Positions 20,113 to 29,406 are shown, counted from the stretch's first letter. The stretch is DNA of 64,000 nucleotides from CAWIHA01 sp963835855 (GCA_963835855.1 CAWIHA010000023.1:1-64000), one strand, 5' to 3'. A program made the numbers and translations. The notes: generated by a model from the sequence alone, not told the origin.

Positions 20113-21020
20113 GCGGCAACCCTCAAGCGTTCCAGCGCGGCCAGCACGTCGGCAGGCCGGATCTTGCCAATCGGCCCATGCGCGACCAGGATCTGTGACG
20201 GCGCCCTCCACGGGCCCCATAGCTCGGGATCGGAAGTGCTGAAAATCACCGCTGAGGGCACTTGGAGCGCCGCCGCTACATGCGCCGGACCGGAATCGTT
20301 CCCCAGGAAGAACAACGCGCCACTGAGGAGCCGTTTGATTTCGCCGAGCGGCGCGCCTGCCAGCGTGCGGAAGCCGCGAAAGGCGCTGAGATCCTCGCCG
20401 GGACCGGCGATGAATACGGGCTCGGTCCCCCAGTGATCTTTCAACTCAGTTGCGACTTCGAGAAAACCTTCTGCCGGCCAGGTCTTTTCCTGCGCCGAGG
20501 CAACCGGGTGAATCACCGCATACGGCGGCATCGCTTGCCGCGGCGGCGCGTAAAGCTTCGCAGGAGGCACCTCGACCCGGGGCGCGCCGAGATAAAACAT
20601 TGCCGAGGCAAGATGTTCGGCGGTGTGGGCTTTCCTGGCGACACCCAGAATTGCCTGAGGTGGCGGGATCCGCACGTTGTAGACCCATGCGTAACGGTAG
20701 TGTCCGAATCCTGCGCGCAGCGGAGCTCCGGAACGGAACGTGAGCAGCGCGCTCCGCGGACCGCCGTGGAGATTCAAACAGAGCCTGGGCTTCCAACTCG
20801 CAATGTGGCGCCCGGTGGGGGCGAGCAACGCGTCCACGTCTGGATTTCCATCGAAAACAGGCACGAACGCTTCTTCGACGACCACGGCAAGTCTCAGATC
20901 AGGCCGGCTCCGCTTCAGAATATCCAGAGCTGGCGTCATCAGAACGCAGTCTCCCAACGACCGCAGGCGAATGATCGCCACGCGTGTGCCGTTGGGAAGC
21001 TGGTCTAGTGTCGTTCCCAT
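20109..21020 (-). CDS. Glycosyltransferase family 9 (ADP-heptose:LPS heptosyltransferase-like)
   Basis: A GT-B protein of about 303 residues, read from 'MGTTLDQLPNGTRVAIIRL'. The N-terminal 'IIRLRSLGDCVLMTPALDIL' and the C-terminal 'ALFFLGNDSGPAHVAAAL' (the GNDSGPxH donor site) are the GT9 hallmarks. The family adds heptose to the inner core of LPS. I prefer the start at 21020 over 21059 because the extra residues are basic and poorly conserved in character. It is coupled to the MsbA-like gene (ATGA), making an LPS core assembly/export pair. Confidence 0.9.
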   Translation of the reverse strand: MGTTLDQLPNGTRVAIIRLRSLGDCVLMTPALDILKRSRPDLRLAVVVEEAFVPVFDGNPDVDALLAPTGRHIASWKPRLCLNLHGGPRSALLTFRSGAPLRAGFGHYRYAWVYNVRIPPPQAILGVARKAHTAEHLASAMFYLGAPRVEVPPAKLYAPPRQAMPPYAVIHPVASAQEKTWPAEGFLEVATELKDHWGTEPVFIAGPGEDLSAFRGFRTLAGAPLGEIKRLLSGALFFLGNDSGPAHVAAALQVPSAVIFSTSDPELWGPWRAPSQILVAHGPIGKIRPADVLAALERLRVAA

Positions 21021-21030
21021 GCCGGCGGGC

Positions 21031-21201
21031 TTAGTTCTCGATTTTTGCCTCGTCGACAAGCATCACCGGAATGTCGTCCCGGATCGGATAGACCCGCTTG
21101 CACTGGACGCACTTCAAGCCGCTTTGGTCCGGTTTCAGCTCTACCGGCGCCTTGCAGAGGGGGCAGACGAGAATATCGAGCAGATCCTTGCTTATGGGCA
21201 T
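21031..21201 (-). CDS. Trm112/YcaR-family zinc-ribbon protein
   Basis: A 56-residue protein starting 'MPISKDLLDILVCPLCKAPV' with a second pair in 'LKCVQCKRVYPIRDDIPVML'. Cysteines 13, 16, 31 and 34 form a CxxC...CxxC zinc site. This is the UPF0434/Trm112 family; bacterial members often sit in LPS operons beside msbA and lpxK. It is upstream of GT9 on the same strand with about ten bases between. Its precise bacterial role is not settled. Confidence 0.9.
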   Translation of the reverse strand: MPISKDLLDILVCPLCKAPVELKPDQSGLKCVQCKRVYPIRDDIPVMLVDEAKIEN

Positions 21202-21404
21202 AAATCAACCGGTCCTACAGTTTAGCAGAAAGCGCAACCTGCGCCGGTGGACAGGTGCGCAGCGGGCGAGGGCATTTGTTCCCTTGTCGCGGACCGCACG
21301 GTCTTGCCGCCGAACCGGGCTCTTTGAAGCGGCGCAAGGCATTTCTGAACCCAAACGTGGCAGTTCAGTTCAGGTGTGGCATCATAGTCTATCGGAGCCT
21401 CGGC

Positions 21405-21626
21405 ATGGTTATTTCGGTCAGGGTGAAGCCGAACTCGAAGAACCCGCGCATCGAAACAGCGGCCGACGGCAGCCTCACGGCCTACTTGAAGGCGCCACCC
21501 GTTGAAGGCCGGGCCAACGACGAGCTGATCGCGCGTCTGGCCGGGAAGTTTGGAGTGCCGAAATCGCACGTCCGGCTGCGGTCCGGTCAAACTGCCAGGA
21601 GCAAGCTGGTCGAGATCGGTGGCTAG
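21405..21626 (+). CDS. DUF167 (YggU) family protein
   Basis: A 73-residue protein starting 'MVISVRVKPNSKNPRIETAA' with the family signature 'YLKAPPVEGRANDELIARLA' and 'RLRSGQTARSKLVEI'. YggU-like proteins are widespread, small and of unsettled function. Family length matches. The upstream sequence (21202-21404) separates it from the minus-strand operon and should hold divergent promoters, although no strong motif stands out. Confidence 0.88.
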   Translation: MVISVRVKPNSKNPRIETAADGSLTAYLKAPPVEGRANDELIARLAGKFGVPKSHVRLRSGQTARSKLVEIGG

Positions 21627-21717
21627 CGCCAATTTTTTGCCGCCAGGAGCGAACAATACCGAATTTTGGCGTGTCACCCGCCGCCCACAATAGTATACTT
21701 GCCATTTACCAGAACAT

Positions 21718-22272
21718 ATGTTCAACCTTCCTCCAATGCCTGTGGTCGTTCGACTGCTGCTCGGCACGTTGGTGCTGGTGGCCGGCATCTATGATATCCG
21801 CTGGCGGCGCATTCCGAACTGGCTGGTATTGCCGGCGCTGCTGGTGGGCTTTGCGCTCAACACGTTTCTGTATGGGGTCGCGGGCCTGGAGGACTCGGCG
21901 CTTGGCTTCGGTATCGCTGTCGCCACCTACTTGCCGCTGTATCTGCTGAGAGGAATGGGGGCCGGCGACGTGAAGCTTGCGGCGGCCATTGGCGCTCTGG
22001 TCGGATGGGGAAGCTGGGTCGTGATCTTCATCCTTTCAGGTCTGCTGGGCGGAGTGCTCGCCATGGTCGTGATACTCGCAAAAAGCCGCGTTCGTAAGAC
22101 ATTCTCGAATCTCGGTTACATCGTCTGGGAAATGATTCACTTGCGGCCGCCCCATCTCAGAAGCGAGGAGCTCGATATCGGCAGTCCGCGGGCGTTGAAG
22201 CTTCCACACGGGGCCGTGATCGCGTTGGGTAGTCTGGCGTTCTTGGGGATCCGCTCGGCCAAGCTCGGCTAG
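21718..22272 (+). CDS. Prepilin peptidase, type A24 (CpaA/TadV-like)
   Basis: An inner-membrane aspartyl protease of 184 residues that cleaves the Flp prepilin leader. The two catalytic aspartates are in 'AGIYDIRWRRIPNWLVLPAL' and 'GMGAGDVKLAAAIGALVG' (GxGD). It lacks the N-terminal methylase domain of PilD, as expected for Tad-type enzymes. At least five membrane segments are visible. It is on the opposite strand to the Tad operon, about 4 kb away, and is the only such peptidase in the window, so the flp pilin at 33148 is its obvious substrate. Confidence 0.9.
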   Translation: MFNLPPMPVVVRLLLGTLVLVAGIYDIRWRRIPNWLVLPALLVGFALNTFLYGVAGLEDSALGFGIAVATYLPLYLLRGMGAGDVKLAAAIGALVGWGSWVVIFILSGLLGGVLAMVVILAKSRVRKTFSNLGYIVWEMIHLRPPHLRSEELDIGSPRALKLPHGAVIALGSLAFLGIRSAKLG

Positions 22273-22399
22273 AGCCGGTCTCCTCAATGGGGGACATGGG
22301 ACCCGGGACCTTGTTTTCCGGAGGTTGCGGCCCGCTTCGGGGATTCATGAGACTGGCTCTCGTTTGGCGAGACACGTGCTGTAGTATGCCGCGCGAGCC

Positions 22400-22714
22400 G
22401 TGCTTTTGCGCCCCAAACAAGACGCGAGAATTTACTTCGAGCTCTTCCTGTATCTTCAGGTCCTCGACTTCCTGACGACGCTGGTCGGCTTCAAGGTCGG
22501 CCTTGTGGAGTTGAGTCCCTTCGTCCGGCACCTCACTCAGATCAATCCGACGCTCGGTGTAGCGATTTCAAAGTCGATCGCGGTCGGACTCGGCGCCTTG
22601 TGCATCTGGATTCATCGCACGCGGATAATTCGTTGGATCAACTACTGGTTCGCGGCGCTGGTGGCCTGGAATTTGTGCCTGATCCTTTCCCGCGTGATGG
22701 CCCCGCTTAGCTAA
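22400..22714 (+). CDS. Small membrane protein, DUF5658-like
   Basis: A 104-residue protein with a GTG start and three probable membrane segments: 'LFLYLQVLDFLTTLVGFKVG', 'AISKSIAVGLGALCIWI' and 'WINYWFAALVAWNLCLIL'. The 'LQVLDFLTTLVGF' pattern (D with TT) is that of DUF5658 proteins, of unknown function. It is convergent with the PAP2-like gene on the right. Confidence 0.65.
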   Translation: MLLRPKQDARIYFELFLYLQVLDFLTTLVGFKVGLVELSPFVRHLTQINPTLGVAISKSIAVGLGALCIWIHRTRIIRWINYWFAALVAWNLCLILSRVMAPLS

Positions 22715-22794
22715 GGGCGCTGGCCCGCGCCACTTCCTTCTTGCCGTGTGGGAGCGCCGGAAGCGCCGCAAAAGCCGCCGCGGCCAGCCTGCTT

Positions 22795-24033
22795 TCAATC
22801 AGGCATGAAACGCCGACCGTGGCCAGAACAGCGAGCCAGGCAGCGAACGGAGCCGCTAAGCATACACGGATACCCAAAACGCAGTATTGCGATCCAACCG
22901 AATGTCATAACGCCGCCCGCGATAGCGGCATTGCGCCGTTCTGAACAACGGAACGGCACGGTAGTGGTACAAACAGCCTGCATCGCGAGTGAATACGGAA
23001 CGGCAACCACGAGGTCTATCAGGTAATGTTCACCAAACGCCAATGTGGTCGCGACGACACACGCAATATAAGCGCCCGCTGCGGCCCGAACCCAGCGGCG
23101 TGCACTACGCGTGTTCCACCATACCAGCAGCGCCCCCGCCAAATGGAGCGATGGCAAACAGTTACGTGGCGCCTTCGCGACCGCCACCATCTCTAGAGGG
23201 AACGCCGATATCGGCGGCGGCGCGCCGGGGAAAGACTCAGCGAGCAAGTGTCCCGGCCCGCAAGCCGGAAGAAGACAGAACAGCAGAAAACCGGCGGCGC
23301 TAGCCGTGATTAACAATATCAAGACGTTAACTGCGCACCGTCCAGGGTTGGCACGCACCCATGCATACGCAATGGCGATTTCGACAGGTAGAGCCTGGTA
23401 AAGTATCGAGCCGACACCGGATACCAAGGGATGGATGAGGAGAAGGTTTCCGAAAAGAAAGGAGGGTTGGAATCCGAGCGTGCCATCGAAAACATACAGA
23501 AAGATATCGAACGTCTTAGGATTCAGCGCCGCGCCGAAGGGAAATGTGAACGCGAGAACGACTGCCAGATAGGGAAAAATGGCGACGGCCCCGAATGTAT
23601 TCCGCGCCGCTCGAGAGCCGGTTATCGCGCGTATACCCGATACCAGCATGCTCCCGAGCCCCAGGAACCCACCCCAGTGAATGATGCTCGACCCGAAATA
23701 CGGCTGGAAGCCGCCAACCAGCGACACCCAGCCTTGGCGGATAAGAATGGCCAGGATGATCGTCGCGGCGACTTCGGCCCAGCGCGGCCGCGTCCACATG
23801 TGAACGACGAAGCTGCTAGCGAGCAGAAAGTCGAATTGCGGGGTGCTCCCGATGACACGGCGCAAGAAGGGAAGCGCAACGAACACCGGGGCCACAATAG
23901 CGATTGCCGCGGCTGCCTCCCACAGAACTTCAAGGCCGCTTTCCGCCAGTTTGCCGCCCGCACTCACTGCGCTCCGCCGCTCGCCGGCGCGGGAGCGGCT
24001 GAGAAATGAAAAGAGCGTATTCCTCCCGATCAT
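22795..24033 (-). CDS. PAP2-superfamily membrane phosphatase/phosphotransferase (inositolphosphotransferase-like)
   Basis: A 412-residue membrane protein with about ten hydrophobic segments. The start at 24033 ('MIGRNTLFSFL') is chosen because it overlaps the upstream stop (ATGA). The C-terminal third carries the PAP2-type active site: 'RNCLPSLHLAGALLVWW' (PSLH) and 'FGEHYLIDLVVAVPYSLAMQ' (the H...D half). This fits PAP2_3 proteins such as inositol-phosphorylceramide-synthase-like enzymes, which transfer or remove lipid phosphate groups. It is the third gene of a tightly coupled trio with a DUF362 protein and a cyclase-like protein, so a lipid-related substrate is plausible but inferred. Confidence 0.75.
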   Translation of the reverse strand: MIGRNTLFSFLSRSRAGERRSAVSAGGKLAESGLEVLWEAAAAIAIVAPVFVALPFLRRVIGSTPQFDFLLASSFVVHMWTRPRWAEVAATIILAILIRQGWVSLVGGFQPYFGSSIIHWGGFLGLGSMLVSGIRAITGSRAARNTFGAVAIFPYLAVVLAFTFPFGAALNPKTFDIFLYVFDGTLGFQPSFLFGNLLLIHPLVSGVGSILYQALPVEIAIAYAWVRANPGRCAVNVLILLITASAAGFLLFCLLPACGPGHLLAESFPGAPPPISAFPLEMVAVAKAPRNCLPSLHLAGALLVWWNTRSARRWVRAAAGAYIACVVATTLAFGEHYLIDLVVAVPYSLAMQAVCTTTVPFRCSERRNAAIAGGVMTFGWIAILRFGYPCMLSGSVRCLARCSGHGRRFMPD

Positions 24034-24986
24034 ATCGGCTTGGCCCGAAGCCTGGAGAAGTTTGGCGCCATGTCGAAAACGGTCTTCACGGCGGCAATCG
24101 ATTCGCCGATCTGTCGAACCCGCGTCTCCTCGGTTTGTCCCGAGGTCTCGGCCAGCGTGAGATAGTTGATGTACGCCGGATCGATTCCCATAATCCGGCA
24201 GCAGGTGGCATCGACCGCAACCGCGTCGGATCCGGCGACAATCACACCGGCGGCTTTCGCCCGGCCCTGAATGGGGCCGTTGCCCTCCATTGCGGTGATG
24301 CCGTCCACGATTGTGAACACGTTCGGGAAGAGGTGATACAGGTCTACAATACAAGCGGGAATGCCAGCCCAGTGCAGGACGTTCTTGGGCCAACCGTAGA
24401 CACCTCCCGGCACCAACCCGAACAGATTCTTCATTCCCAGTGTCGCCCCCACCAAGTGATGGGTTTTCATCTTGGGAGCGGAGATGATCAGGTCGGCTCC
24501 CAGCGCGGTTTGCGGCAGATACAGCGAGTCCAGGCGGGAATGCGGATGGACCAACCGGACCTTGGCGATCTCGTCCAAGTTCAAATCCGTGAAGATCTCT
24601 TCGAATCGCGGCACAATATCAAAATAGCCCGCGGCCTCGGCAAGTTCGACCGTGTTACGGCGGTGTCCCGGCCCCTCGGCGATCTGCACCTGGCTGGCTC
24701 CCAGCGAGAGCACGGCGTCGCGCACTGCATCCACGAAGAGGGGGTGGGTGTTGATGGGAATGCCGGCATCGAATTCCACGAGGTTTGGCTTGACGACGAC
24801 CCGCTTTCCGCGGACTTCGAGGCGGTGCTCTGCTAGTATCCGCCGGACCTTCTCGTAAAGGTCTTGGGTATATGCCGCCGCACGCGTGATCGAGACCAGC
24901 GGTTTCGAAACGCTTGCGGTGCGACGCGAGCAAGCTGTCAAAGCCAGCGAGCCCGCCGCGCCAATCAGTAAATCCCGGCGCCGCAT
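24030..24986 (-). CDS. DUF362 domain protein with Tat-like lipoprotein signal
   Basis: A 318-residue protein. The N-terminus 'MRRRDLLIGAAGSLALTACS' combines twin arginines with a lipobox (LTAC), so export and lipid anchoring are likely. The DUF362 core follows: 'VVVKPNLVEFDAGIPINTHP', 'GASQVQIAEGPGHRRN', 'ISAPKMKTHHLVGATLGMKN' and 'IVDGITAMEGNGPIQG'. Many DUF362 proteins carry ferredoxin domains; this one does not. The function is unknown. It overlaps the cyclase-like gene by 22 bases upstream and the PAP2-like gene by four downstream. Confidence 0.85.
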   Translation of the reverse strand: MRRRDLLIGAAGSLALTACSRRTASVSKPLVSITRAAAYTQDLYEKVRRILAEHRLEVRGKRVVVKPNLVEFDAGIPINTHPLFVDAVRDAVLSLGASQVQIAEGPGHRRNTVELAEAAGYFDIVPRFEEIFTDLNLDEIAKVRLVHPHSRLDSLYLPQTALGADLIISAPKMKTHHLVGATLGMKNLFGLVPGGVYGWPKNVLHWAGIPACIVDLYHLFPNVFTIVDGITAMEGNGPIQGRAKAAGVIVAGSDAVAVDATCCRIMGIDPAYINYLTLAETSGQTEETRVRQIGESIAAVKTVFDMAPNFSRLRAKPI

Positions 24987-25859
24987 ACGTTCAACTGAGG
25001 AAAACGTTCCGCCCCCACACTGCCGCTTTCGGCCAGAATGCCAAGAGACCGCTCAAGAACGGTTTCGCTTGGCAACTCCGGGACCTCGGCCGATCGGCCG
25101 TGAACAAGAAGGCCCAGCCTCAGCCAACTCAATCCCTCGGCAGATCGGCACTGCTTGAGATGGCGCTCGGCGCAACTCAAGCTTCTTTGCAGCTTGTCGG
25201 CCGAAACGGCATGTAAGGCTAGCAGCGCCAACCCGGTCGTCTCGGCGTATGAGTTTGCCTCATAGCCGAGCGCTCGCGTCGCACCATGATTCCATCCACC
25301 GTCCTGGCACATACGAGACAACAGGAACGAGCGGCCGCTCTCCAGACGTGCACGTATCGCTGCCGCTGGTTTGAGCCCCCCTGCTTTTTCGAGCGCCAGA
25401 ATCGCGAGTGCGGTGGGAGCTACCCACGCTGCGGTGCCAGGAAACCATGGCCAGCCGCTGTACCTCCTGTCATACTCCGGCCGTCCGAGAATCAGGAACT
25501 CGCGGAGCCGTTGCGCATAACCCGATTCGCGCCCGGATTGCGCGAGAATCCACCGCACAGCTTTTGGCACATTGGCAGTACCCGGCTGCTCCGCCAGGAG
25601 GATGACTGCGGGAAAAGTTACCCACGTGCTCTGGTCCACGGCGGGATGGGGCGCCCACCCACCATCGGTTCGCTGCGTGTGGGCGACCCAATCCAGGCCG
25701 CGGGCGAAGTGACGGTCCTTGGAACCCGCAGCCAGCTGGGCCAGCAACGCATAGACGGTCGCTTCAGTCCAGGAAGTCCCTCCCTGGTAACCCCAGCCGC
25801 CATCGCAGTTTTGCGAGGCTCAGTATCCCGGCAAGTTCGCTGGAAACAGCCAACTCCAT
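24965..25859 (-). CDS. Prenyltransferase / squalene-hopene-cyclase repeat protein (frameshift near start)
   Basis: An alpha/alpha-toroid protein with QW-like repeats: 'NCDGGWGYQGGTSWTEATVY', 'HTQRTDGGWAPHPAVDQSTW', 'WFPGTAAWVAPTALAILALE' and 'CQDGGWNHGATRALGYEANS'. A frame open only from 25747 misses the first repeat. That repeat is in a neighbouring frame and can be joined to an ATG at 25859 ('MELAVSSELAGILS') by one indel near 25815. The DxDD motif of true class II cyclases is not seen, so a cyclase activity is not assured. It is the first gene of the trio with DUF362 and PAP2-like proteins. Confidence 0.72.
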
Positions 25860-25927
25860 GGGAAGCGGGCGGAGGTCACCTGCGGGAGCGCCGAAGCGTT
25901 TCCCCAGCCGGTCCCCGCTCTCGCCGC

Positions 25928-26026
25928 CTATCCCTGCATCTTGCGCTTACGGCGGCGCATGATAAGCAGAATCAGCACGCCAAACGCACCCACCCACAGG
26001 ATTGCAGATACGATCGTGTTGTCCAT
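25928..26026 (-). CDS. 32-residue single-span membrane peptide
   Basis: Reads 'MDNTIVSAILWVGAFGVLIL' followed by 'LIMRRRKRKMQG': one membrane segment with a strongly basic tail. A good ribosome site (AGGAG) lies eight bases before the ATG. It sits directly after tadC on the same strand and before the cyclase-like gene. No family is recognised. It could be a Tad accessory peptide or an unrelated small membrane protein. Confidence 0.6.
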   Translation of the reverse strand: MDNTIVSAILWVGAFGVLILLIMRRRKRKMQG

Positions 26027-26070
26027 TTCGCGATTCTCCTTTTTAAAACGAATTGGTCCATCTCGCAGCC

Positions 26071-26988
26071 TCAGCCGTTCATCGCCGGGAACAGGTGCTT
26101 TACTATACCCAGGATGCCCGGGCCCGCCGCCACCACCAACATGGATGGCAGAATGCAAAAGAAAATTGGGAAAACGAGCTTCACGCCCACCTTGGCGGCG
26201 CGCTCCTCGGCTTCCTGCCGCCGGCGCACCCGGAGATAGTCCGAATGCGTCCGCAAGGATTCGGCGATGCTGGTGCCGAATCGGTCCGACTGGATCATCG
26301 TAGCGACCAACTTTTTCAGGTTCGGCTCTCCGGTGCGTTCACCCAGGTTCTTCAGCGACTCATTCCGCCGTTTCCCGGCGCGCATCTCGAGCGTTACCAG
26401 ACCCAGTTCCTCGCTGATCTCCTTATGGGTAGTCGCCAGCTCGCGGCTTACGTTCGCAATGGCTTGGTCAAGGGCTAAACCGGCCTCCATACAAACGACC
26501 ATCAAGTCCAGCGCGTCCGGCAGCGCAAAGCGCAGCTTCTCTTGCCGCCGACCGACCAGCCTGTCCACAAAGAGCTGCGGACCGAACCATCCAGCGAAAC
26601 CGGCTGCCAACACAACAACCCAACTGCCGACCAGGTTTTGGATGTGCCCGCGAAAAATCAGTGCGAGGGCGAGGAACAATACCGTCAGAATAATCTTCGT
26701 GCCGTAGTACACTTTCAAGGCCGCATCCGACCGGAACCCGGCGGCGATCAACATCCGCCTGCTGAGCGTGGCGTCCTGCGGCGAAAACGACATCACCCTT
26801 TCGCCGACCTGCTGGACGATGCGGACGACCCACTGCTGCTCAGGTTCGCCGATCCTCTCGATCACCGTCGTCACAGCGCTCCCCAGACGCTCCTGGAACC
26901 GCACCGGCTTGACATAAAGCCGGTAGCCGTACGCTGAAATCAACGTCAGCAACATCATAAAAACCGCGGCCGCAACACTAAGCGCCAT
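26071..26988 (-). CDS. tadC: TadC, type II secretion F-family inner-membrane protein
   Basis: The inner-membrane platform protein of the Tad (Flp) pilus, 305 residues from 'MALSVAAAVFMMLLTL'. The T2SSF domain is visible as 'FALPDALDLMVVCMEAGLAL', with 'LATTHKEISEELGLVTLEM' and 'SLRTHSDYLRVRRRQEAEE', followed by C-terminal membrane segments ('FPIFFCILPSMLVVAAGPGI'). It follows tadB with a four-base gap. The start at 26988 is preferred because the longer frame runs into tadB. Confidence 0.9.
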   Translation of the reverse strand: MALSVAAAVFMMLLTLISAYGYRLYVKPVRFQERLGSAVTTVIERIGEPEQQWVVRIVQQVGERVMSFSPQDATLSRRMLIAAGFRSDAALKVYYGTKIILTVLFLALALIFRGHIQNLVGSWVVVLAAGFAGWFGPQLFVDRLVGRRQEKLRFALPDALDLMVVCMEAGLALDQAIANVSRELATTHKEISEELGLVTLEMRAGKRRNESLKNLGERTGEPNLKKLVATMIQSDRFGTSIAESLRTHSDYLRVRRRQEAEERAAKVGVKLVFPIFFCILPSMLVVAAGPGILGIVKHLFPAMNG

Positions 26989-26992
26989 CGAA

Positions 26993-27964
26993 TTACACCT
27001 TAATTTTGATGATCTTTCTGATGATGAAATGCCCAATCACAATCAGCGTCAGTGCAATCGCAATGATGTACTTCCCATCGGGGTCGTCCACCATGCTTTG
27101 CAAATACGCGGGCGCGACGGCCATGAGGCCGAGCATCAGCGCAAACGGCATGAGCGTCAGGATAGTCCCGGTCAGCCGGCCATGGGCGCTGGCCGCCCTC
27201 ACCTGTCCCTTGAGCTTGAACCGTTCGCGGATGACGTAAGCAAGGTTGAGCAGAATCTCACTCAGATTGCCGCCCGTCTCCCGCTGCAACAGCACTGCGG
27301 AAACGAAAAACCTAACGTCGATCAGCGGGACGCGGTCGGTGAGATTTTGGAGTGCGGTCTCGATCGGCAGTCCGAGATTATGCTCGTTGAAAACCTTCCG
27401 GAACTCCTGGCCAAGCGGTTGCGGCGACTCCTCCGAGAGCATCTCCAGGCTCATCGAAAACGCGTGGCCGGCGCGCATCGCACGCGAGAGGAAGTCGAGC
27501 GCCTCCGGGAATTGCTGTTCGAACGCGGCCAGCCGTTTGGCGCTGGTATGCCGCACGTAGATGTACGGCAGCAGCCCGAATACACAGGCGCATACGACGG
27601 CGCTGACTCCGGTGAACATCAATGGTTTAAACCGCGCGCCGATCAGCGCTCCCGGAATGATCAAGGCCACCATCAGCAACAGCAATGTGTTCAGGCTCAT
27701 TGTCAAACCGGCCTGCTGGATCTGCTTCTCCATGGTCCGGGCGAAATTAAAGCGGCTGAGAAATCTAAGGATGGCCACACCCGCGCCTTGTTCGGGCTCG
27801 ACGAGAACTTTGGTCTCCACCTTGAATTGCTCGCGCGCAGCGCTTTGCAACATCTGGGTGACTTTCTTCTTCTTTAGGTCCTCGACGAATTTCAGCCCGA
27901 GCGTGATCAGCGCCAGCACGAGCGCGAACATCGCCAGAAATATGACAATGAAAGCCAGCATCAT
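26993..27964 (-). CDS. tadB: TadB, type II secretion F-family inner-membrane protein
   Basis: The partner platform protein of TadC, 323 residues. The N-terminal hydrophobic helix 'MMLAFIVIFLAMFALVLALI' is followed by two more central segments ('LLLLMVALIIPGALIGARF', 'GVSAVVCACVFGLLPYIYV'). The T2SSF domain has 'FPEALDFLSRAMRAGHAFSM' and 'LIDVRFFVSAVLLQRETGGN'. It lies between the ATPase gene and tadC with only three bases before the former. Confidence 0.92.
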   Translation of the reverse strand: MMLAFIVIFLAMFALVLALITLGLKFVEDLKKKKVTQMLQSAAREQFKVETKVLVEPEQGAGVAILRFLSRFNFARTMEKQIQQAGLTMSLNTLLLLMVALIIPGALIGARFKPLMFTGVSAVVCACVFGLLPYIYVRHTSAKRLAAFEQQFPEALDFLSRAMRAGHAFSMSLEMLSEESPQPLGQEFRKVFNEHNLGLPIETALQNLTDRVPLIDVRFFVSAVLLQRETGGNLSEILLNLAYVIRERFKLKGQVRAASAHGRLTGTILTLMPFALMLGLMAVAPAYLQSMVDDPDGKYIIAIALTLIVIGHFIIRKIIKIKV

Positions 27965-27967
27965 CGC

Positions 27968-29317
27968 CTAATTGACCTCAACAGTCGTCTGAAACACGGA
28001 TGCCGGCAGATGAATACCCGCCGCCCGCAAACGATCGTAAAACTTCGGCCGGATACCGGTCGGCCGGAAGCGCCCGCTCACTTTGCCAGCCTCGGTCACA
28101 CCGGATTTTTCGAAAACGAAGATATCCTGCGTGGTGACCTGGTCGCCCTCCATGCCCACGCACTCGGTCATGTGCGTGATCCGGCGGCTTCCATCACTAA
28201 ACCGTGCCACATGGACAAACAGATCGACCGCCGAAGAAACCTGCTGCCGGATCGGGCGAATGCCCATATTGGCGTTCGCCATGCCCACCATGACCTCCAG
28301 ACGGCCGATCGCATCGCGCGGGCTGTTCGCGTGAATCGTGGTGAGCGAGCCGTCGTGACCGGTGTTCATCGCTTGGAGCATATCCAGAGCTTCCTCGGCG
28401 CGCACCTCGCCGACCACAATCCGGTCTGGCCGCATACGCAGAGCGTTCACAACCAGGTTCCGGATCTTGATGGCGCCCTCCCCCTCAATATTCGGCGGCC
28501 GGCTCTCCATGCGCGCAACGTGCGTTTGCCGTAATTGCAATTCGGCCGCATCTTCGATCGTGACAATGCGCTCGTCCTCGGGGATGTAACCCGAAAGCAC
28601 GTTCAACAATGTAGTCTTGCCCGCGCCGGTGCCGCCCGAAATAATTACGTTCAGCCTCGCTTTCACACAGGCCTGTGCGATTTGCAGCATGGCCTCGGTC
28701 AGGGTGAGGGTGCGCACGAGCTCTTCAGCCTGGATGGGATCGCGGCGGAAGCGACGGATGGACAGCAGGGGCCCATCGACTGCGACCGGCGGAATCACCG
28801 CATTCACACGCGATCCGTCGGGCAGCCGCGCATCCACCATCGGCGAGGATTCGTCGACACGGCGGCCCACCCGCGATACGATTTTCTCAATGATCCGCAG
28901 CAGGTGCTGATTATCTTTGAATTCGACTGGCGTGCGGTGGAGTTTACCGCTCCGCTCGACGTAGACCAGTCGCGGCGTGGTGACCAGGATGTCGGATATG
29001 GTGGGATCCTGCAGCAACGGCTCGAGCGGTCCCAACCCAAACACCTCATTAAGCACCTCTTCCGTGACGCGCTCTTTTTCCACGCGGCTGAGAGGTGTCG
29101 TCTCCTCTTCGACCAGCTTCGCGACCGCGCCACGGATCTCAGTCCGGACGCGCTCTCCGCCCAGCGATGAGAGCACCTCAAGATTGATCCGCTCCAGCAG
29201 TTTCCGGTGGAGCGAAAACTTCAGCTCCTGATACTCCGGCGCCAGGGGTTGCGCAGTGAATAGTCGCGCCACCCAACTAGCATCACCACGAATCCCCACC
29301 GGAACATTGCTTGTCAC
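27968..29317 (-). CDS. cpaF: TadA/CpaF secretion ATPase
   Basis: The hexameric ATPase that powers Flp pilus assembly, 449 residues. It has Walker A 'NVIISGGTGAGKTTLLNVLS', the Asp box 'ERIVTIEDAAELQL', Walker B-like 'RPDRIVVGEVRAEEALDMLQ' and a His box 'HDGSLTTIHANSPRDAIGRL'. The N-terminal domain includes 'LGPLEPLLQDPTISDILV', diagnostic of the CpaF/TadA group. It is third from last in the Tad operon. Confidence 0.96.
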   Translation of the reverse strand: MTSNVPVGIRGDASWVARLFTAQPLAPEYQELKFSLHRKLLERINLEVLSSLGGERVRTEIRGAVAKLVEEETTPLSRVEKERVTEEVLNEVFGLGPLEPLLQDPTISDILVTTPRLVYVERSGKLHRTPVEFKDNQHLLRIIEKIVSRVGRRVDESSPMVDARLPDGSRVNAVIPPVAVDGPLLSIRRFRRDPIQAEELVRTLTLTEAMLQIAQACVKARLNVIISGGTGAGKTTLLNVLSGYIPEDERIVTIEDAAELQLRQTHVARMESRPPNIEGEGAIKIRNLVVNALRMRPDRIVVGEVRAEEALDMLQAMNTGHDGSLTTIHANSPRDAIGRLEVMVGMANANMGIRPIRQQVSSAVDLFVHVARFSDGSRRITHMTECVGMEGDQVTTQDIFVFEKSGVTEAGKVSGRFRPTGIRPKFYDRLRAAGIHLPASVFQTTVEVN

Positions 29318-29406
29318 TTTGGATGTATCCTCCTCAACCGAACCCGGCCGGCGTCCCTAGACAGGCCGGCGAACATCGCACCTCCCACGATCGGCTATCG
29401 GGGGGC

